Position numbers and translations under genes: made by a program
Shown: positions 26,721 through 34,731 of the stretch, one piece after another
Position numbering within the stretch: position 1 is the first letter of the stretch
Layout: each line of letters begins with the position of its first letter
Notes under the pieces: model-generated
The model's input: the letters and a program-made list of their open reading frames with translations, nothing else
The model's database searches: none
Told to the model about the DNA's origin: nothing
Source: Brevibacillus brevis
GTDB taxonomy: Bacteria; Bacillota; Bacilli; Brevibacillales; Brevibacillaceae
Assembly (NCBI RefSeq): GCF_900637055.1
Contig: NZ_LR134338.1
Span: 2,924,001-2,988,000 of the forward strand
Reading direction: 5' to 3'
DNA length: 64,000 nt

Positions 26721-26860
26721 CCCCCTCTAACAAGACTTAGAGTGATGGACATCCCGAGGGGGGAAGGTTACTGACAGAGTATGCATATGGACATGCTCTG
26801 CGCCCGGACTACCAACCGGGCTGTGTTTTTACACTCTTGATTAGAGTATGTAGGAAGAAT
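26721..26860 (-). promoter_or_regulatory. yjdF-type riboswitch leader
   Basis: The minus-strand leader of the yjdF gene contains AAAAACACAGCCCGG, a CCCGG..CCGGGCGCAGAG hairpin, CAGTAACCTTCCCCCC TCGGGATGTCC and then the ribosome site. CTTCCCCCCTC (minus strand, forward 26756-26767) is complementary to the GAGGGGG Shine-Dalgarno (forward 26721-26727), so ligand-dependent sequestering of translation is likely. The class assignment comes from block order and from the downstream gene, not from a covariance search. Confidence 0.75.
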
Positions 26861-26898
26861 TTCCAATTTGCAAGCTGGGTCAGCATACTTTTCCCCGT

Positions 26899-28381
26899 AT
26901 GTGTTGCTTTAAAAGAAATGGAAAATGTGGTTGTACTTATATTCAATCGAATTCGTCCAAAGAAAACAGCGCTGCATGTTGCCAACCTTCGATTTCGCCA
27001 GGAGACGATTCTGCACGGATTTTACTAAAAGGAAACACCGAAGTTCTAGCACAAATGAACATGATTAACTTGACGGAAGAGGATTTGCAGTTAATAGCAG
27101 CGTTTCGTCCAGTCATTGAGACTGAAATTGAGCAGATTACGTCTTCTTTTTATGAATCGATCCCGCCTTCATTGAAAAACGCTTGAAGATTGCGATGGTC
27201 CATCAAAAAATCGGGCTTCCTCCCAAGTGGTACATGGGTTCTTTTCAAAACCTGTTAGGCACACTCATGCGAATTATAGATGATCGGAAAGAAGTTTATC
27301 CTTACTCAAAAAAACTGGCACAAGCCATTACGAAGCTGCTCAGCTTTGAACAGCAATTGGTACTGGACATAGATCGTTTTAAAATGATCAATGACTCGTT
27401 GGGCCATACGTACGGGGATCGTTTTTTGCAAGAAGTGAGCGAGCGTATCAAAAAAAGCGCGGAAGGATTCGATGTGACAATTGCCCGTATGGGGGGTGAT
27501 GAGTTCACACGGATCTGCCAAAATGTTGAAACGTGATCACGAGTTTTCGACGTTGGCTGATCGGGTGGTCAAGGGAATCAAGATCCCCTATGTCTTGCAA
27601 GGAAAAGATTATTACGTCTCGGCGAGTATTGGTGTTGCGGTGTATCCCGATCACGGATGCAGTGAGGAGCAATTGCTCAAAAATGCAGATGCTGCCATGT
27701 ACGAAGTGAAGAAAAACGGGAAAAACGGATTTCAGTTTTTTACCAATGAGCTCGATGACCAAGTGTTGATGCGTATCGAACTGGAGAGGGATTTGAGAAA
27801 AGCGGTAAAGAATGACGAGCTGGTTTTGTACTACCAGCAGCCACAGATTCAGACGGGGATCAATCAACTCAGTCAATCTGTCCTCTCGTCAGTTCCACCA
27901 ACCCAATCTCGTAGGTTATATTCGACAAATTCTGGTAGAGAGCGGACTCGAACCGCAGTACTTGGAATTAGAAATAACGGAAAGCATGATGATGGACGCA
28001 GAACTTTCCACAGAAATTTTAAAGGAATTGAATGATTATGGCGTCAAAATTAGTCTGGACGATTTCGGAACGGGTTACAGCTCGCTCAGCTACCTCAAGC
28101 TGCTGCCCATTCACAAGCTGAAAATTGATCGTTCGTTCATTACGGATATTACAATGAATCCGAGTGATCAGGCGATCGTCGCAACGATCATTTCCATGGC
28201 GAAGCATTTTAACATGAATGTCATTGTGGAAGGGATCGAGACGCAGGGACAGTTAGACTTTCTCACGGAGAATGCCTGCAAGGAAATCCAAGGGTATTAC
28301 TTTAGCCACCCATTACCCGCAACGGAAGTAGAGAAAGCATTCTTCACGCCGGTCCGCAAGCGTTTTGATCATCCTCTGTAA
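26899..28381 (+). pseudogene. decayed globin-coupled-sensor GGDEF-EAL protein
   Basis: Fragments in different frames read as one former gene. 26899-27186: sensor-globin N-terminus (MNLTEED..LIAAFRPVIE..ITSSFYESI), stopping abruptly. 27183 on: KIAMVHQKIGLPPKWYMGSFQ (globin proximal-His segment), then EQQLVLD fused in frame to IDRFKMINDSLGH of a GGDEF domain with RMGGDEF. A frameshift near 27530 is followed by the rest of GGDEF (YVSASIGVAVYPDHG, NADAAMYEVKKNGKNGF), then EAL start VLYYQQPQI, then a jump to VNLSSRQFHQPNL...EITESM, ISLDDFGTGYSSLSYLK, and the end. The EALIRW-type segment, part of the globin and the GGDEF start are missing. A working oxygen-sensing c-di-GMP enzyme is inferred only for the ancestor. 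Confidence 0.85.
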
Positions 28382-28435
28382 AGCATTTCTAAACAGCAGA
28401 TGGAATCATTTTGAAATTATTGATACAATAGTGAG

Positions 28436-28459
28436 AGTCCCTTCGGGGGCTATTTTTTT
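28436..28459 (+). terminator. small hairpin with T-run in the GreA-like gene leader
   Basis: AGTCCC, a TTCG tetraloop, GGGGCT and TATTTTTTT look like a terminator. It lies directly before the ribosome site of a 23-codon ORF, so it may be an attenuator for the downstream genes rather than the end of the decayed gene. Confidence 0.6.
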
Positions 28460-28475
28460 AAGGAGGGTTTTTCCG

Positions 28476-28547
28476 ATGAAGAACATTACGTTCATCAAAC
28501 ACGTTTATGAAAAACAACTGGGGGGTGAAATCTACTATGAACCCTAG
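28476..28547 (+). CDS. short upstream ORF (23 aa) overlapping the GreA-like gene
   Basis: ATG 28476 has AAGGAGGG about 8 bases upstream; 23 codons end at TAG 28545-28547, 11 bases inside the next gene, whose own ribosome site (GGGGGGTGA) lies within the ORF. This layout suits translational coupling or a leader peptide. The peptide (MKNITFIKHVYEKQLGG..) has no known family. Confidence 0.4.
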   Translation: MKNITFIKHVYEKQLGGEIYYEP

Positions 28548-28995
28548 TATATTGAATGGCACCAGAAATCATCTGATCAACCAGCTTGTCTTTTTTGACG
28601 AGCAGTATTCGCTCTTTTACGATCAATATGTACGCAATTATGGAAAAGAAAAGCAAGCCATCGATGAGATTGTCGAGCGTTACAAGCAAACACTTGAAAG
28701 CCTTTTGTCAAAAGAAGACAGTGCACTCTTTCAATCGCTTAAAGCAGTTACGTTATTAGGCAGCAGCGTAAAAGTGCTATTTGAAGAAGATCAATTTGAG
28801 GAGTCATTTACTGTGGTGTATCCCACAGACATTGACCCGGATAACAACAGAATTTCATTCTTATCGCCCATAGGCAGGCAATTGCTGCTAGCGGCTCCAC
28901 ACGATTCTGTTGTGCTGGAAAGTCCGGTTGGCAGGCAACAGGTGCAGGTTCGGGAGATAAGCTTTACATATATGGGGGGATTCTCGTCACCTTAG
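28537..28995 (+). CDS. GreA/GreB C-terminal-domain protein
   Basis: 152 residues from ATG 28537, preceded by GGGGGGTGA. The N-terminal about 80 residues are helical and lack the GreA coiled-coil signature. The C-terminal part (TLLGSSVKVLFEEDQFEESFTVVYPTDIDPDNNRISFLSPIGRQLLLA then VGRQQVQVREI) matches the FKBP-like GreA/GreB_C domain that binds RNA polymerase or competes with Gre factors (Rnk-like). Role as a transcription modulator is inferred from the domain. A terminator follows. Confidence 0.78.
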   Translation: MNPSILNGTRNHLINQLVFFDEQYSLFYDQYVRNYGKEKQAIDEIVERYKQTLESLLSKEDSALFQSLKAVTLLGSSVKVLFEEDQFEESFTVVYPTDIDPDNNRISFLSPIGRQLLLAAPHDSVVLESPVGRQQVQVREISFTYMGGFSSP

Positions 28996-29025
28996 GAATC
29001 TCCCCATCGCATCGATCATATGAGA

Positions 29026-29057
29026 AGACACTAACACGATGTTAGTGTCTTTTTTTG
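29026..29057 (+). terminator. intrinsic terminator after the GreA-like gene
   Basis: AGACACTAAC and GTTAGTGTCT are perfect 10-bp arms around ACGAT... with a T7 run. Confidence 0.92.
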
Positions 29058-29110
29058 TCCATTCGAGTAAAATGCAAGAAAAGTAAGCCGTGCGTACAGG
29101 AGGAAAGACG

Positions 29111-29386
29111 ATGAAAACAATTGCGTGCCCAACATGTGAACAAGATGTGCAATGGGATATGAATCGCCTGCAGAAGCTGGAGGAGCGGTGGGTGATGGCT
29201 TGCGAAAAATGCGGTGGCCAGTTTTTCAGCGTGTCAGAGGAAGAAAAGGAAATGATTCTTGCGGGCATGCGATTGACGGAAGAGTATGTACCGGATATCA
29301 TCAATGCTTATCACAGTGAGGATGTAAAGAATCTCCCTTCCAGGGTTGGGTTCGGAGAAATCAAAAACAGCAACTCAGAGGACTGA
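29111..29386 (+). CDS. small zinc-ribbon protein (91 aa)
   Basis: ATG 29111 is chosen because of CAGGAGG just upstream; the frame is open from 29090. 91 residues with CPTCEQDV and ACEKCGGQFF, a CxxC...CxxC pair (17-residue-class gap) typical of a rubredoxin-like zinc knuckle. The rest is helical and acidic. No function can be assigned. Confidence 0.75.
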   Translation: MKTIACPTCEQDVQWDMNRLQKLEERWVMACEKCGGQFFSVSEEEKEMILAGMRLTEEYVPDIINAYHSEDVKNLPSRVGFGEIKNSNSED

Positions 29387-29409
29387 ATTGTAGGCTTTTC
29401 ATCCGATTG

Positions 29410-29475
29410 CTATTCCTCGTAATGAAACTGCCACTCGATACCAAATTGATCAACGACACTTCCAAAGCATTTGCT
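29410..29475 (-). pseudogene. 3'-terminal remnant of a VOC/PhnB-like gene
   Basis: On the minus strand a frame of 21 codons ending at 29410 encodes CFGSVVDQFGIEWQFHYEE, the usual C-terminus of PhnB/glyoxalase-fold (VOC) proteins. A TGA precedes it at 29476-29478 and no upstream part of the domain is found before the spore-protein promoter. It is a short relic. Confidence 0.6.
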
Positions 29476-29546
29476 TCAAAACGTCTCTTACAGTTCCATT
29501 CTGACCGTCCCGCCCTCTTTTCATTGTTCATATTCATACTTCGGTC

Positions 29547-29586
29547 GGAGCATGTTTGAATATGCTCCCATAATCTGCATATACTA
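29547..29586 (+). promoter_or_regulatory. SigG-like forespore promoter of the spore-protein gene
   Basis: TGAATA (29557-29562), 17 bases, then TATACTA (29580-29586) resembles the forespore sigma-G pattern (TGAATA and CATACTA). An inverted repeat GGAGCAT/ATGCTCC (29547-29553, 29562-29568) overlaps the -35 element. Predicted by eye only. Confidence 0.45.
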
Positions 29587-29624
29587 CCATTCACTAAAAC
29601 AATCACAACCAGAGGTGAACAGCA

Positions 29625-29813
29625 ATGGCACGTTCGAATTCCTTGGTGTATGGACAAGCTCGCGCAGCACTTGATCAATTAAAGTACGAGATCGCTGCTG
29701 AATTTGGAGTCGAGTTGGGAGCAGATACGTCGGCACGCCAAAATGGCTCTGTCGGCGGAGAGATGACGAAGCGTTTGGTACAATATGCGGAACAGCAAAT
29801 GTTTCGTTTGTAA
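29625..29813 (+). CDS. alpha/beta-type small acid-soluble spore protein
   Basis: 62 residues: [47 protein letters not shown] carries the GPR protease cleavage site (E/I-A region), and [11 protein letters not shown] is the second conserved alpha/beta-SASP block. It binds and protects DNA in the dormant spore and is a nutrient reserve at germination. AGAGGTG upstream of the ATG. Monocistronic with a terminator; a second copy occurs at 50595. Confidence 0.95.
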   Translation: MARSNSLVYGQARAALDQLKYEIAAEFGVELGADTSARQNGSVGGEMTKRLVQYAEQQMFRL

Positions 29814-29835
29814 TCCCTCCTTGTGAGGGATTTTT
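29813..29835 (+). terminator. intrinsic terminator after the first spore-protein gene
   Basis: ATCCCTC and GAGGGAT arms around CTTGT, then TTTTC. Confidence 0.85.
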
Positions 29836-29935
29836 CTTTCGCTCACATTTGATCGAAATATCGCGTATCGTTAGGAGACCGACGAGACAATCGCAAGGAA
29901 CGAAGAACAGCAAAAGGGGGGACGATGAGAAGTTT

Positions 29936-30658
29936 TCATCGTCTTTTTTGTGTTGCTTGAAGTGGTTCTGGGTGCCCCAGCAAAAAACCTTGACCAACAG
30001 GTACCCCTAATGCCAAAGCGGCAGATAAATCTTCCGGCTCCTCGATTCCTTCCAGTACAAGCTGCGTTTGATCTTGACAGTATTGGACGAAAAGCGAGAC
30101 GAGCTTTTGCTTATTCGGTTCGGAGGACAATTGCTTGCCGAAGTACCTGTCGAGCTTAACGATATCCGGTTCATACTCCACGATCTTTTTTAATGACGCG
30201 GCACCCGAGCCGACATCATCTAATGCGATCAAGAATCCATGCTGTCGCAGCTCATGTATTTTTTGCCCCAACAATCTGATTTCCCACATCTTGTCTTCTT
30301 CATTGGCCTCGTTAATTTCCAAGACAATTCGACTGTTCCACGATCTAAACAAGCCCTCGGTAATAAACGATAGGAAAGCAGGGTTCAACAACGTAGAAGG
30401 AAACACGTTGATGAACAAGAGCGGAACATGATCGTTGAAAGTCACATTCGTAAAGTACGATTGAATTGCTTTTTTTATCGACAGCGTATCCAACTCATAC
30501 AAGTGTCCTTCTGAACGAGCCTTTCGAAAAAGGGATTCTGGCGAGTAGTGTGCAGCTGAGCGAAGAAGTGCTTCATACCCGAAAAATTGTCCTGTCGTCA
30601 AATGCACCAGGGGCTGAAAAACAGGATATGGAGGTTCCTTTTGCAATACGACGTTCAT
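29936..30658 (-). CDS. EAL-domain c-di-GMP phosphodiesterase-type protein
   Basis: 240 residues, a lone EAL domain. Intact motifs: GYEALLR (EAL), LLFINVFPS (Asn), VLEINEANEEDK (Glu), LIALDDVGSG (DDFG-type, here DDVGSG), DIVKLDR (Lys) and LEGIEEPED (Glu). The set suggests an active phosphodiesterase; the DDF Phe is replaced by Val. There is no GGDEF, sensor or membrane part, so it is cytoplasmic and possibly regulatory. AGGAAGG is upstream of the ATG at 30658. It degrades c-di-GMP, or binds it if inactive. Confidence 0.88.
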   Translation of the reverse strand: MNVVLQKEPPYPVFQPLVHLTTGQFFGYEALLRSAAHYSPESLFRKARSEGHLYELDTLSIKKAIQSYFTNVTFNDHVPLLFINVFPSTLLNPAFLSFITEGLFRSWNSRIVLEINEANEEDKMWEIRLLGQKIHELRQHGFLIALDDVGSGAASLKKIVEYEPDIVKLDRYFGKQLSSEPNKQKLVSLFVQYCQDQTQLVLEGIEEPEDLSAALALGVPVGQGFLLGHPEPLQATQKRR

Positions 30659-30882
30659 GGAATCATATTCCTTCCTGCACCAAAGATTTGACTTAAAGAA
30701 AAATTGTTTCCTTTAGGAAAGATAAGTTGTCGATATTTTACAACAGAGCGGTAGGGTTTGCAATGCATGTTTCCTACATAATTACATTTTGCATTAAGGA
30801 AACAAATTTGTATATGTACAAAATATTTTTCATCTTGTAAACTAGGCTTGTAACTGACAATCAAGATTGGAGGAGATAGGAA

Positions 30883-31497
30883 ATGGAAGCCTTTACGTTA
30901 CCGGAACTGCCATATCGCTATGATGAGCTGGAACCTTACCTGGATGCGAGAACGATGGAAATTCATCACGGGAAGCATCATGCAACGTATGTGGCCAACT
31001 TAAACAAGGCCCTAGAAAACTACTCGCAGTTCAGGAATGCTTCGGTCGAAGAACTAATCAGTAACTTGGAGGATATCCCGGAAGACATTCGCATGGCAGT
31101 TCGCAATCATGGAGGCGGTCATTATGGACACAGCTTGTATTGGTCGATCATGAGTCCGGCTGGCGGCGGGAAACCGACAGGGGATATTGCGAAAGGAATC
31201 GACAAGTATTTCGGAAGTTTTGAGGAAATGAAGGATGAATTGACAAAAGCAGCTGTCAGTCGCTTCGGATCAGGATGGGGCTGGCTTGTAGTCAACGGAG
31301 ACAAGTTGGAAGTGACGAGCACGCCCAATCAGGATACTCCTTTTATGGAGAAGAAAACGCCCATATTGGTCGTAGATGTGTGGGAGCATGCTTATTACTT
31401 GCAGTACCAAAACAAGCGCCCTGATTTTGTCTCGTCCTGGTGGAATGTGGTCAACTGGGAGGAAGTCAATCGTTTGTATAACGAAGCAATCCGCTAA
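30883..31497 (+). CDS. sodA: superoxide dismutase (Mn/Fe family)
   Basis: 204 residues. Metal ligands H28 (EIHHGKHH), H83 (GGGHYGHS), D165 and H169 ([11 protein letters not shown]) are all present, as is FGSGWGWL. The [10 protein letters not shown] loop replaces the common GGHANHSLFW. Converts superoxide to peroxide and oxygen, complementing the catalase at 21.7 kb. GGAGGAGATAGG precedes the ATG. Its stop is 14 bases before a SufR-like regulator gene, so the two probably form an operon. No clear PerR or Fur box was found. Confidence 0.96.
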   Translation: MEAFTLPELPYRYDELEPYLDARTMEIHHGKHHATYVANLNKALENYSQFRNASVEELISNLEDIPEDIRMAVRNHGGGHYGHSLYWSIMSPAGGGKPTGDIAKGIDKYFGSFEEMKDELTKAAVSRFGSGWGWLVVNGDKLEVTSTPNQDTPFMEKKTPILVVDVWEHAYYLQYQNKRPDFVSSWWNVVNWEEVNRLYNEAIR

Positions 31498-31510
31498 GGC
31501 AGGTCCATCA

Positions 31511-32170
31511 ATGAACAGACACGCGGTCTATTTTCAAGAACAGGAGAAGCGTCGAGAAATTTTGGTGTTGCTTAAGAAGCGCCGTTCGATCAATGCCCAG
31601 GAACTGTCAAAGCATCTTGGCATAACCAAAGTCGCGGTGCGTAAGCATTTAGATGTTTTGCATAGAGAACGGTATATCGAGTCGCGAATCGTCCGCCAGC
31701 GAACAGGCAGACCAACCTATGTGTATTATCTGACGAATACTGCTGAGCAATTATTTCCGCGTCACTACAGCGATTTGGCTACGGAGATGGTGGCGGGCAT
31801 TCAGGATTTGTATGGGGAAGCCTTCGTCGATCAATTATTTGAGAAGAGAATGGCACGGTCGTTACAAAACTATCGGGAGGTAATGAGAGGACAAGGTTTT
31901 GACCAGCGAGTGAAAACGTTGGCGAGCATACAAAATGAAGAAGGATACATGCCTCACTTGGAAAAAATCAGGGATGGTTTGTATGCGCTTGAAGAAGCAA
32001 ATTGTCCTCTCCTACAAGTAGCCATTCGCTATCGCCACGCATGTCAATGCGAGCTCTCCTTGTTTGAGTCGCTAGTAGATGCGCATGTAGAGCGTACTGC
32101 GTGTATGACGGAAGGACAAGTGAAATGCCGTTACCTGATTAAAGAAAAGCGCAGCAATGAAGAATCGTAG
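31511..32170 (+). CDS. SufR-like HTH transcriptional regulator with C-terminal cysteines
   Basis: 219 residues from ATG 31511; the longer frame reading inside sodA is rejected. N-terminal winged HTH about 18-62 (INAQELSKHLGITKVAVRKHLDVL.REYIESRIVRQRTGRPTYVYYLT) is of the ArsR/DeoR/SufR kind. The C-terminal region holds NC (about 165), CQC (about 178-180), C and C (about 195-209), resembling the iron-sulfur cluster cysteines of SufR-type sensors. Placed directly after sodA, it may sense redox or iron status. Cluster binding is inference. Confidence 0.82.
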   Translation: MNRHAVYFQEQEKRREILVLLKKRRSINAQELSKHLGITKVAVRKHLDVLHRERYIESRIVRQRTGRPTYVYYLTNTAEQLFPRHYSDLATEMVAGIQDLYGEAFVDQLFEKRMARSLQNYREVMRGQGFDQRVKTLASIQNEEGYMPHLEKIRDGLYALEEANCPLLQVAIRYRHACQCELSLFESLVDAHVERTACMTEGQVKCRYLIKEKRSNEES

Positions 32171-32174
32171 TGAA

Positions 32175-32206
32175 CAAGACATCCGTTATAAAGGCGGATG
32201 TCTTGT
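32175..32206 (+). terminator. intrinsic terminator after the regulator
   Basis: ACAAGACATCCG and CGGATGTCTTGT are perfect 12-bp arms around an 8-base loop; the T-run is weak (TTGTTG). Confidence 0.7.
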
Positions 32207-32308
32207 TGTTGTAAGCAAGTGGATGGGAAGACGAATTGTTTACCGAAAGGGCAGGCGTCTATACAATCAGACGGGCGATCACGTATGGATAAAGGGAGGA
32301 GTATTTTG

Positions 32309-33184
32309 ATGGAAAGGAGCGAGGACATGCCGAACGACAAGAAAAATCCTAAGAATAGAAGGCCCATTCTTAATCATCGAGGCTCCTTGAAAAAGTCGAG
32401 AGCATCACTCCCGCTCCTCTATGTCGAAACGAAGGAACAGATGTTGCCTCAGGAAGGTGCCATAGATAAGCAGAAATTGTATCGTTCTAAGAAACAGAAG
32501 GGCAAACGACGAAATCATGCCACGCGGCCTCCTGCCAACCAGGCAGCTACCGAACACGTCTCTCCTCATTCCAGTCCCACCCCCATAGATGCCAAGGATC
32601 TTCCGCAAGAAAATAACAGTGCTCAGCATGAACTGATTCAAGCAAAAGTAGTCTACGTGGAACGCACCGGTCAATCGTTCATGCAGGTGGCTTTTTTGGA
32701 AGAAATTTGGGACGTAGAGTGGGTCCATTCCTTACGTATACCCTGGAAGCTAAATTGGAAGGAAGTGGAATGCCAAAGCAAGATTGATGTCCAGCACGTT
32801 CGGCACGATGATAGCAAAAAGCTTATCTGGCTGTCTGGTGAGTTGGAAATCAAGGGTTTGGGGATCACTGTCCATTCGCAAAAATTAGAGCACGAAACGA
32901 TTCGCATTCCATTTACCTCCACAGTATTACGACCATCCTTACCGAAAGCAAATGTAGGAACAAGTGCAATTCTCCTCACAGCACCAGCTTGTCCGACGAA
33001 TAGATGGGTAGAGACGGGAGAATGGCAAATCACAGTGATGGCAGATCCGCTCACGGATTCTCAATCAGAATGGAAGGAGTTCAGCGGCTTGGCAACCATT
33101 AGCGGTCGTGTATGGTGGTATCGGAAGCAGCTGGTTCCCGTTCCGCCACCATACATAACGAAAAAGGTAAACAGTCTTTTCTAG
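32309..33184 (+). CDS. hypothetical protein, possible spore-coat (SPOCS-like) protein
   Basis: 291 residues from ATG 32309 (AAGGGAGGAG upstream; the open frame begins at 32198). The N-terminal about 110 residues are basic and disordered, with KKNPKNRRP and SKKQKGKRR. The C-terminal half holds the pattern QVAFLEEIWDVEWVHSLRIPW, KIDVQHVRHDDSKKLIWLSGELEIKGL and TIRIPFTSTV, which resembles SPOCS/DUF3794 strands seen in spore-coat assembly proteins. The match is by eye and weak. It precedes a clearer SPOCS/CsxC-like gene. Confidence 0.65.
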   Translation: MERSEDMPNDKKNPKNRRPILNHRGSLKKSRASLPLLYVETKEQMLPQEGAIDKQKLYRSKKQKGKRRNHATRPPANQAATEHVSPHSSPTPIDAKDLPQENNSAQHELIQAKVVYVERTGQSFMQVAFLEEIWDVEWVHSLRIPWKLNWKEVECQSKIDVQHVRHDDSKKLIWLSGELEIKGLGITVHSQKLEHETIRIPFTSTVLRPSLPKANVGTSAILLTAPACPTNRWVETGEWQITVMADPLTDSQSEWKEFSGLATISGRVWWYRKQLVPVPPPYITKKVNSLF

Positions 33185-33236
33185 AAAAAAGGGCAGATAA
33201 CGCTTGGCATCAGCCAAATCCATATTGAATCTAGTC

Positions 33237-33245
33237 CATATAATA
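33237..33245 (+). promoter_or_regulatory. mother-cell sigma (E/K)-like -10 element
   Basis: CATATAATA fits the CATANNNTA -10 pattern of the mother-cell sigma factors, about 45 bases before the spore-surface gene start. The -35 element is not clear (ATATT at about 33222-33226 with a short spacer). Confidence 0.35.
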
Positions 33246-33282
33246 TAAGGAGAGTAGGTCGTTGATAAAGGAGAGAGTAAAA

Positions 33283-34068
33283 ATGGGTATACATGGCGAT
33301 GGCTGTAAATGTGGCCAAACTCAAGTTACGCAAAATAGCTGCACGGTGGAAAACGCCCGTGTGTTCGGAATGGCTTCAACCGAAACCGCTTTTCCTAAAA
33401 CAATTAAAGTACCTGTAACGTTGGCAGAAACGGCTGTTGTCGTCTGTGTGGAGGCTAATGTCCATTTGGAAAGGCCTGCACTTGAGATCATTCGAGTATT
33501 AAAGAGTGTCATTTTGGAGCAATGTGAGCTGGTTCCCACATTCAACCCGTTATCTGCAAAGTTGTTCGTCAGTGGTTTTATTCGCAAAAATATCGAGTAC
33601 ACCACAGTCGATCAAGTAACGGGAAGTGCTGTATGCGGTGATGTACGACATACAACGGCGCTGATCCCATTCGATTTCTGTACGGATCTGACCTTTCCGG
33701 CTACAGGACCGACTTTGCAGCTGGCACCAGATTTCGAGTCACACGGAGAATATCTGAATAAATCGGGTCATGGGGCAAAGATTAACGTAGGTTTGTTTGG
33801 CAACCGAAAATTTTACAACGAAAGACCGTATTGTGAGCTGCTATTCACGGAATTCACCGAATTAGACATCGGTTTGGAAAATAAGCGGTGCAAAGACACA
33901 ACCAAGACATTCTCGACCGTTCGTGAAAAAATCGTTCTGCGTCTTGGCCTGAAGGTTTTGCAGGATCAGCAAGTTCCTATTCCAACAACACCAGCACCGA
34001 CACCACCACCAAAACCGACATTTCCGCCGCCTTGCAAACCGATATGTCCACCTAAGAAAAAATGGTAG
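33283..34068 (+). CDS. CsxC/DUF3794-like Cys-rich spore-surface protein candidate
   Basis: 261 residues from ATG 33283 (AAAGGAGAG upstream; a TTG at 33262 is less likely). The N-terminus is CKCGQTQVTQNSC; the middle has two SPOCS-type strands, LFVSGFIRKNIEYTTVDQVTG and GDVRHTTALIPFDF; the C-terminus is Pro-rich with PPPCKPICPPKKKW. These are the marks of the CsxC/DUF3794 exosporium- or coat-associated family. A Pro-rich, Cys-ending tail suggests cross-linking. Localisation to the spore surface is inference. Confidence 0.75.
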   Translation: MGIHGDGCKCGQTQVTQNSCTVENARVFGMASTETAFPKTIKVPVTLAETAVVVCVEANVHLERPALEIIRVLKSVILEQCELVPTFNPLSAKLFVSGFIRKNIEYTTVDQVTGSAVCGDVRHTTALIPFDFCTDLTFPATGPTLQLAPDFESHGEYLNKSGHGAKINVGLFGNRKFYNERPYCELLFTEFTELDIGLENKRCKDTTKTFSTVREKIVLRLGLKVLQDQQVPIPTTPAPTPPPKPTFPPPCKPICPPKKKW

Positions 34069-34105
34069 TAAAGCTGTAGAAAAAAGAAACATAGTAGAAG
34101 TGCAG

Positions 34106-34154
34106 ATGAGACTTCCTGGGGCGTTATTACATGCTGACTGGAAGTCTCATTTTT
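34106..34154 (+). terminator. intrinsic terminator after the spore-surface gene
   Basis: ATGAGACTTCC and GGAAGTCTCAT are perfect arms around a 23-base loop, then TTTTT. Confidence 0.82.
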
Positions 34155-34159
34155 GCTGA

Positions 34160-34190
34160 TTGACTCTGTACCTAACTACAGCCTTTCTCA
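34160..34190 (+). promoter_or_regulatory. MerR-type promoter with dyad operator
   Basis: TTGACT (34160-34165) is followed by CTGTA-CCTAAC-TACAG (34166-34181), a perfect dyad in a long spacer (about 19-21 bases) before a weak -10 (TTCTCA/CATACC). Such long spacers with central dyads are typical of MerR-family activators. It lies just before a merR-type gene. Confidence 0.55.
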
Positions 34191-34210
34191 TACCGATTGA
34201 GGAGGAAAAA

Positions 34211-34627
34211 ATGGATAGATTGACCAGAAGCCAAGTGGCGAGTGAAGCCAACGTGCATATTGAAACAGTCAGATACTACGAAAAAAGGGGACTCATTGCC
34301 ACAGCCCCTCGGAATGAATCCGGCTACCGCATGTTTCCACTGCAAACCGTTGCCGACATCCGATTTATTAAACGTGCTCAGGAAATTGGCTTTACCTTAG
34401 AAGAGATCAAAAACCTTTTGATTCTGTACAAAAAAGACGAAGAGCTTCCCACTCAGGAAATGCACCAGCTGGCCCTTGCCAAAATAGAAGAAATCAACAA
34501 AAAAATAAGCCAGCTTGAGCATTTCAAAGCATTACTTGAAGAAGTCACGGATCGTGCGCCATCGATGTGGTCCCGCTCAAAGGAGCAATGCCCGATCATG
34601 CAAAAATGTTCAAAAGGAGAGAAGTAG
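34211..34627 (+). CDS. MerR family regulator with C-terminal Cys pair
   Basis: 138 residues from ATG 34211 (GAGGAGG upstream). N-terminal HTH and wing about 3-70: RSQVASEANVHIETVRYYEKRGLI and RNESGYRMF. A long dimerisation helix follows, then CPIMQKC near the C-terminus, a metal- or thiol-sensing Cys pair. The upstream Cys of MerR/ZntR metal sensors is not evident. It precedes an MFS gene by 105 bases and probably controls it. Ligand unknown. Confidence 0.9.
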   Translation: MDRLTRSQVASEANVHIETVRYYEKRGLIATAPRNESGYRMFPLQTVADIRFIKRAQEIGFTLEEIKNLLILYKKDEELPTQEMHQLALAKIEEINKKISQLEHFKALLEEVTDRAPSMWSRSKEQCPIMQKCSKGEK

Positions 34628-34731
34628 AATAATCCGTTTCGGGGCATAAACTCTCCGCTCAGAGGTAGCAGCCGTTATGCATTTCTTTTACGATTTCTCT
34701 AATGCGAACGTCTGGAAGGAGAAGATGTACA

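Noticed and set aside
30660..30882. PerR or Fur box before sodA
   Set aside because: No 7-1-7 or 15-bp TTATAATNATTATAA-like inverted repeat in the AT-rich leader.
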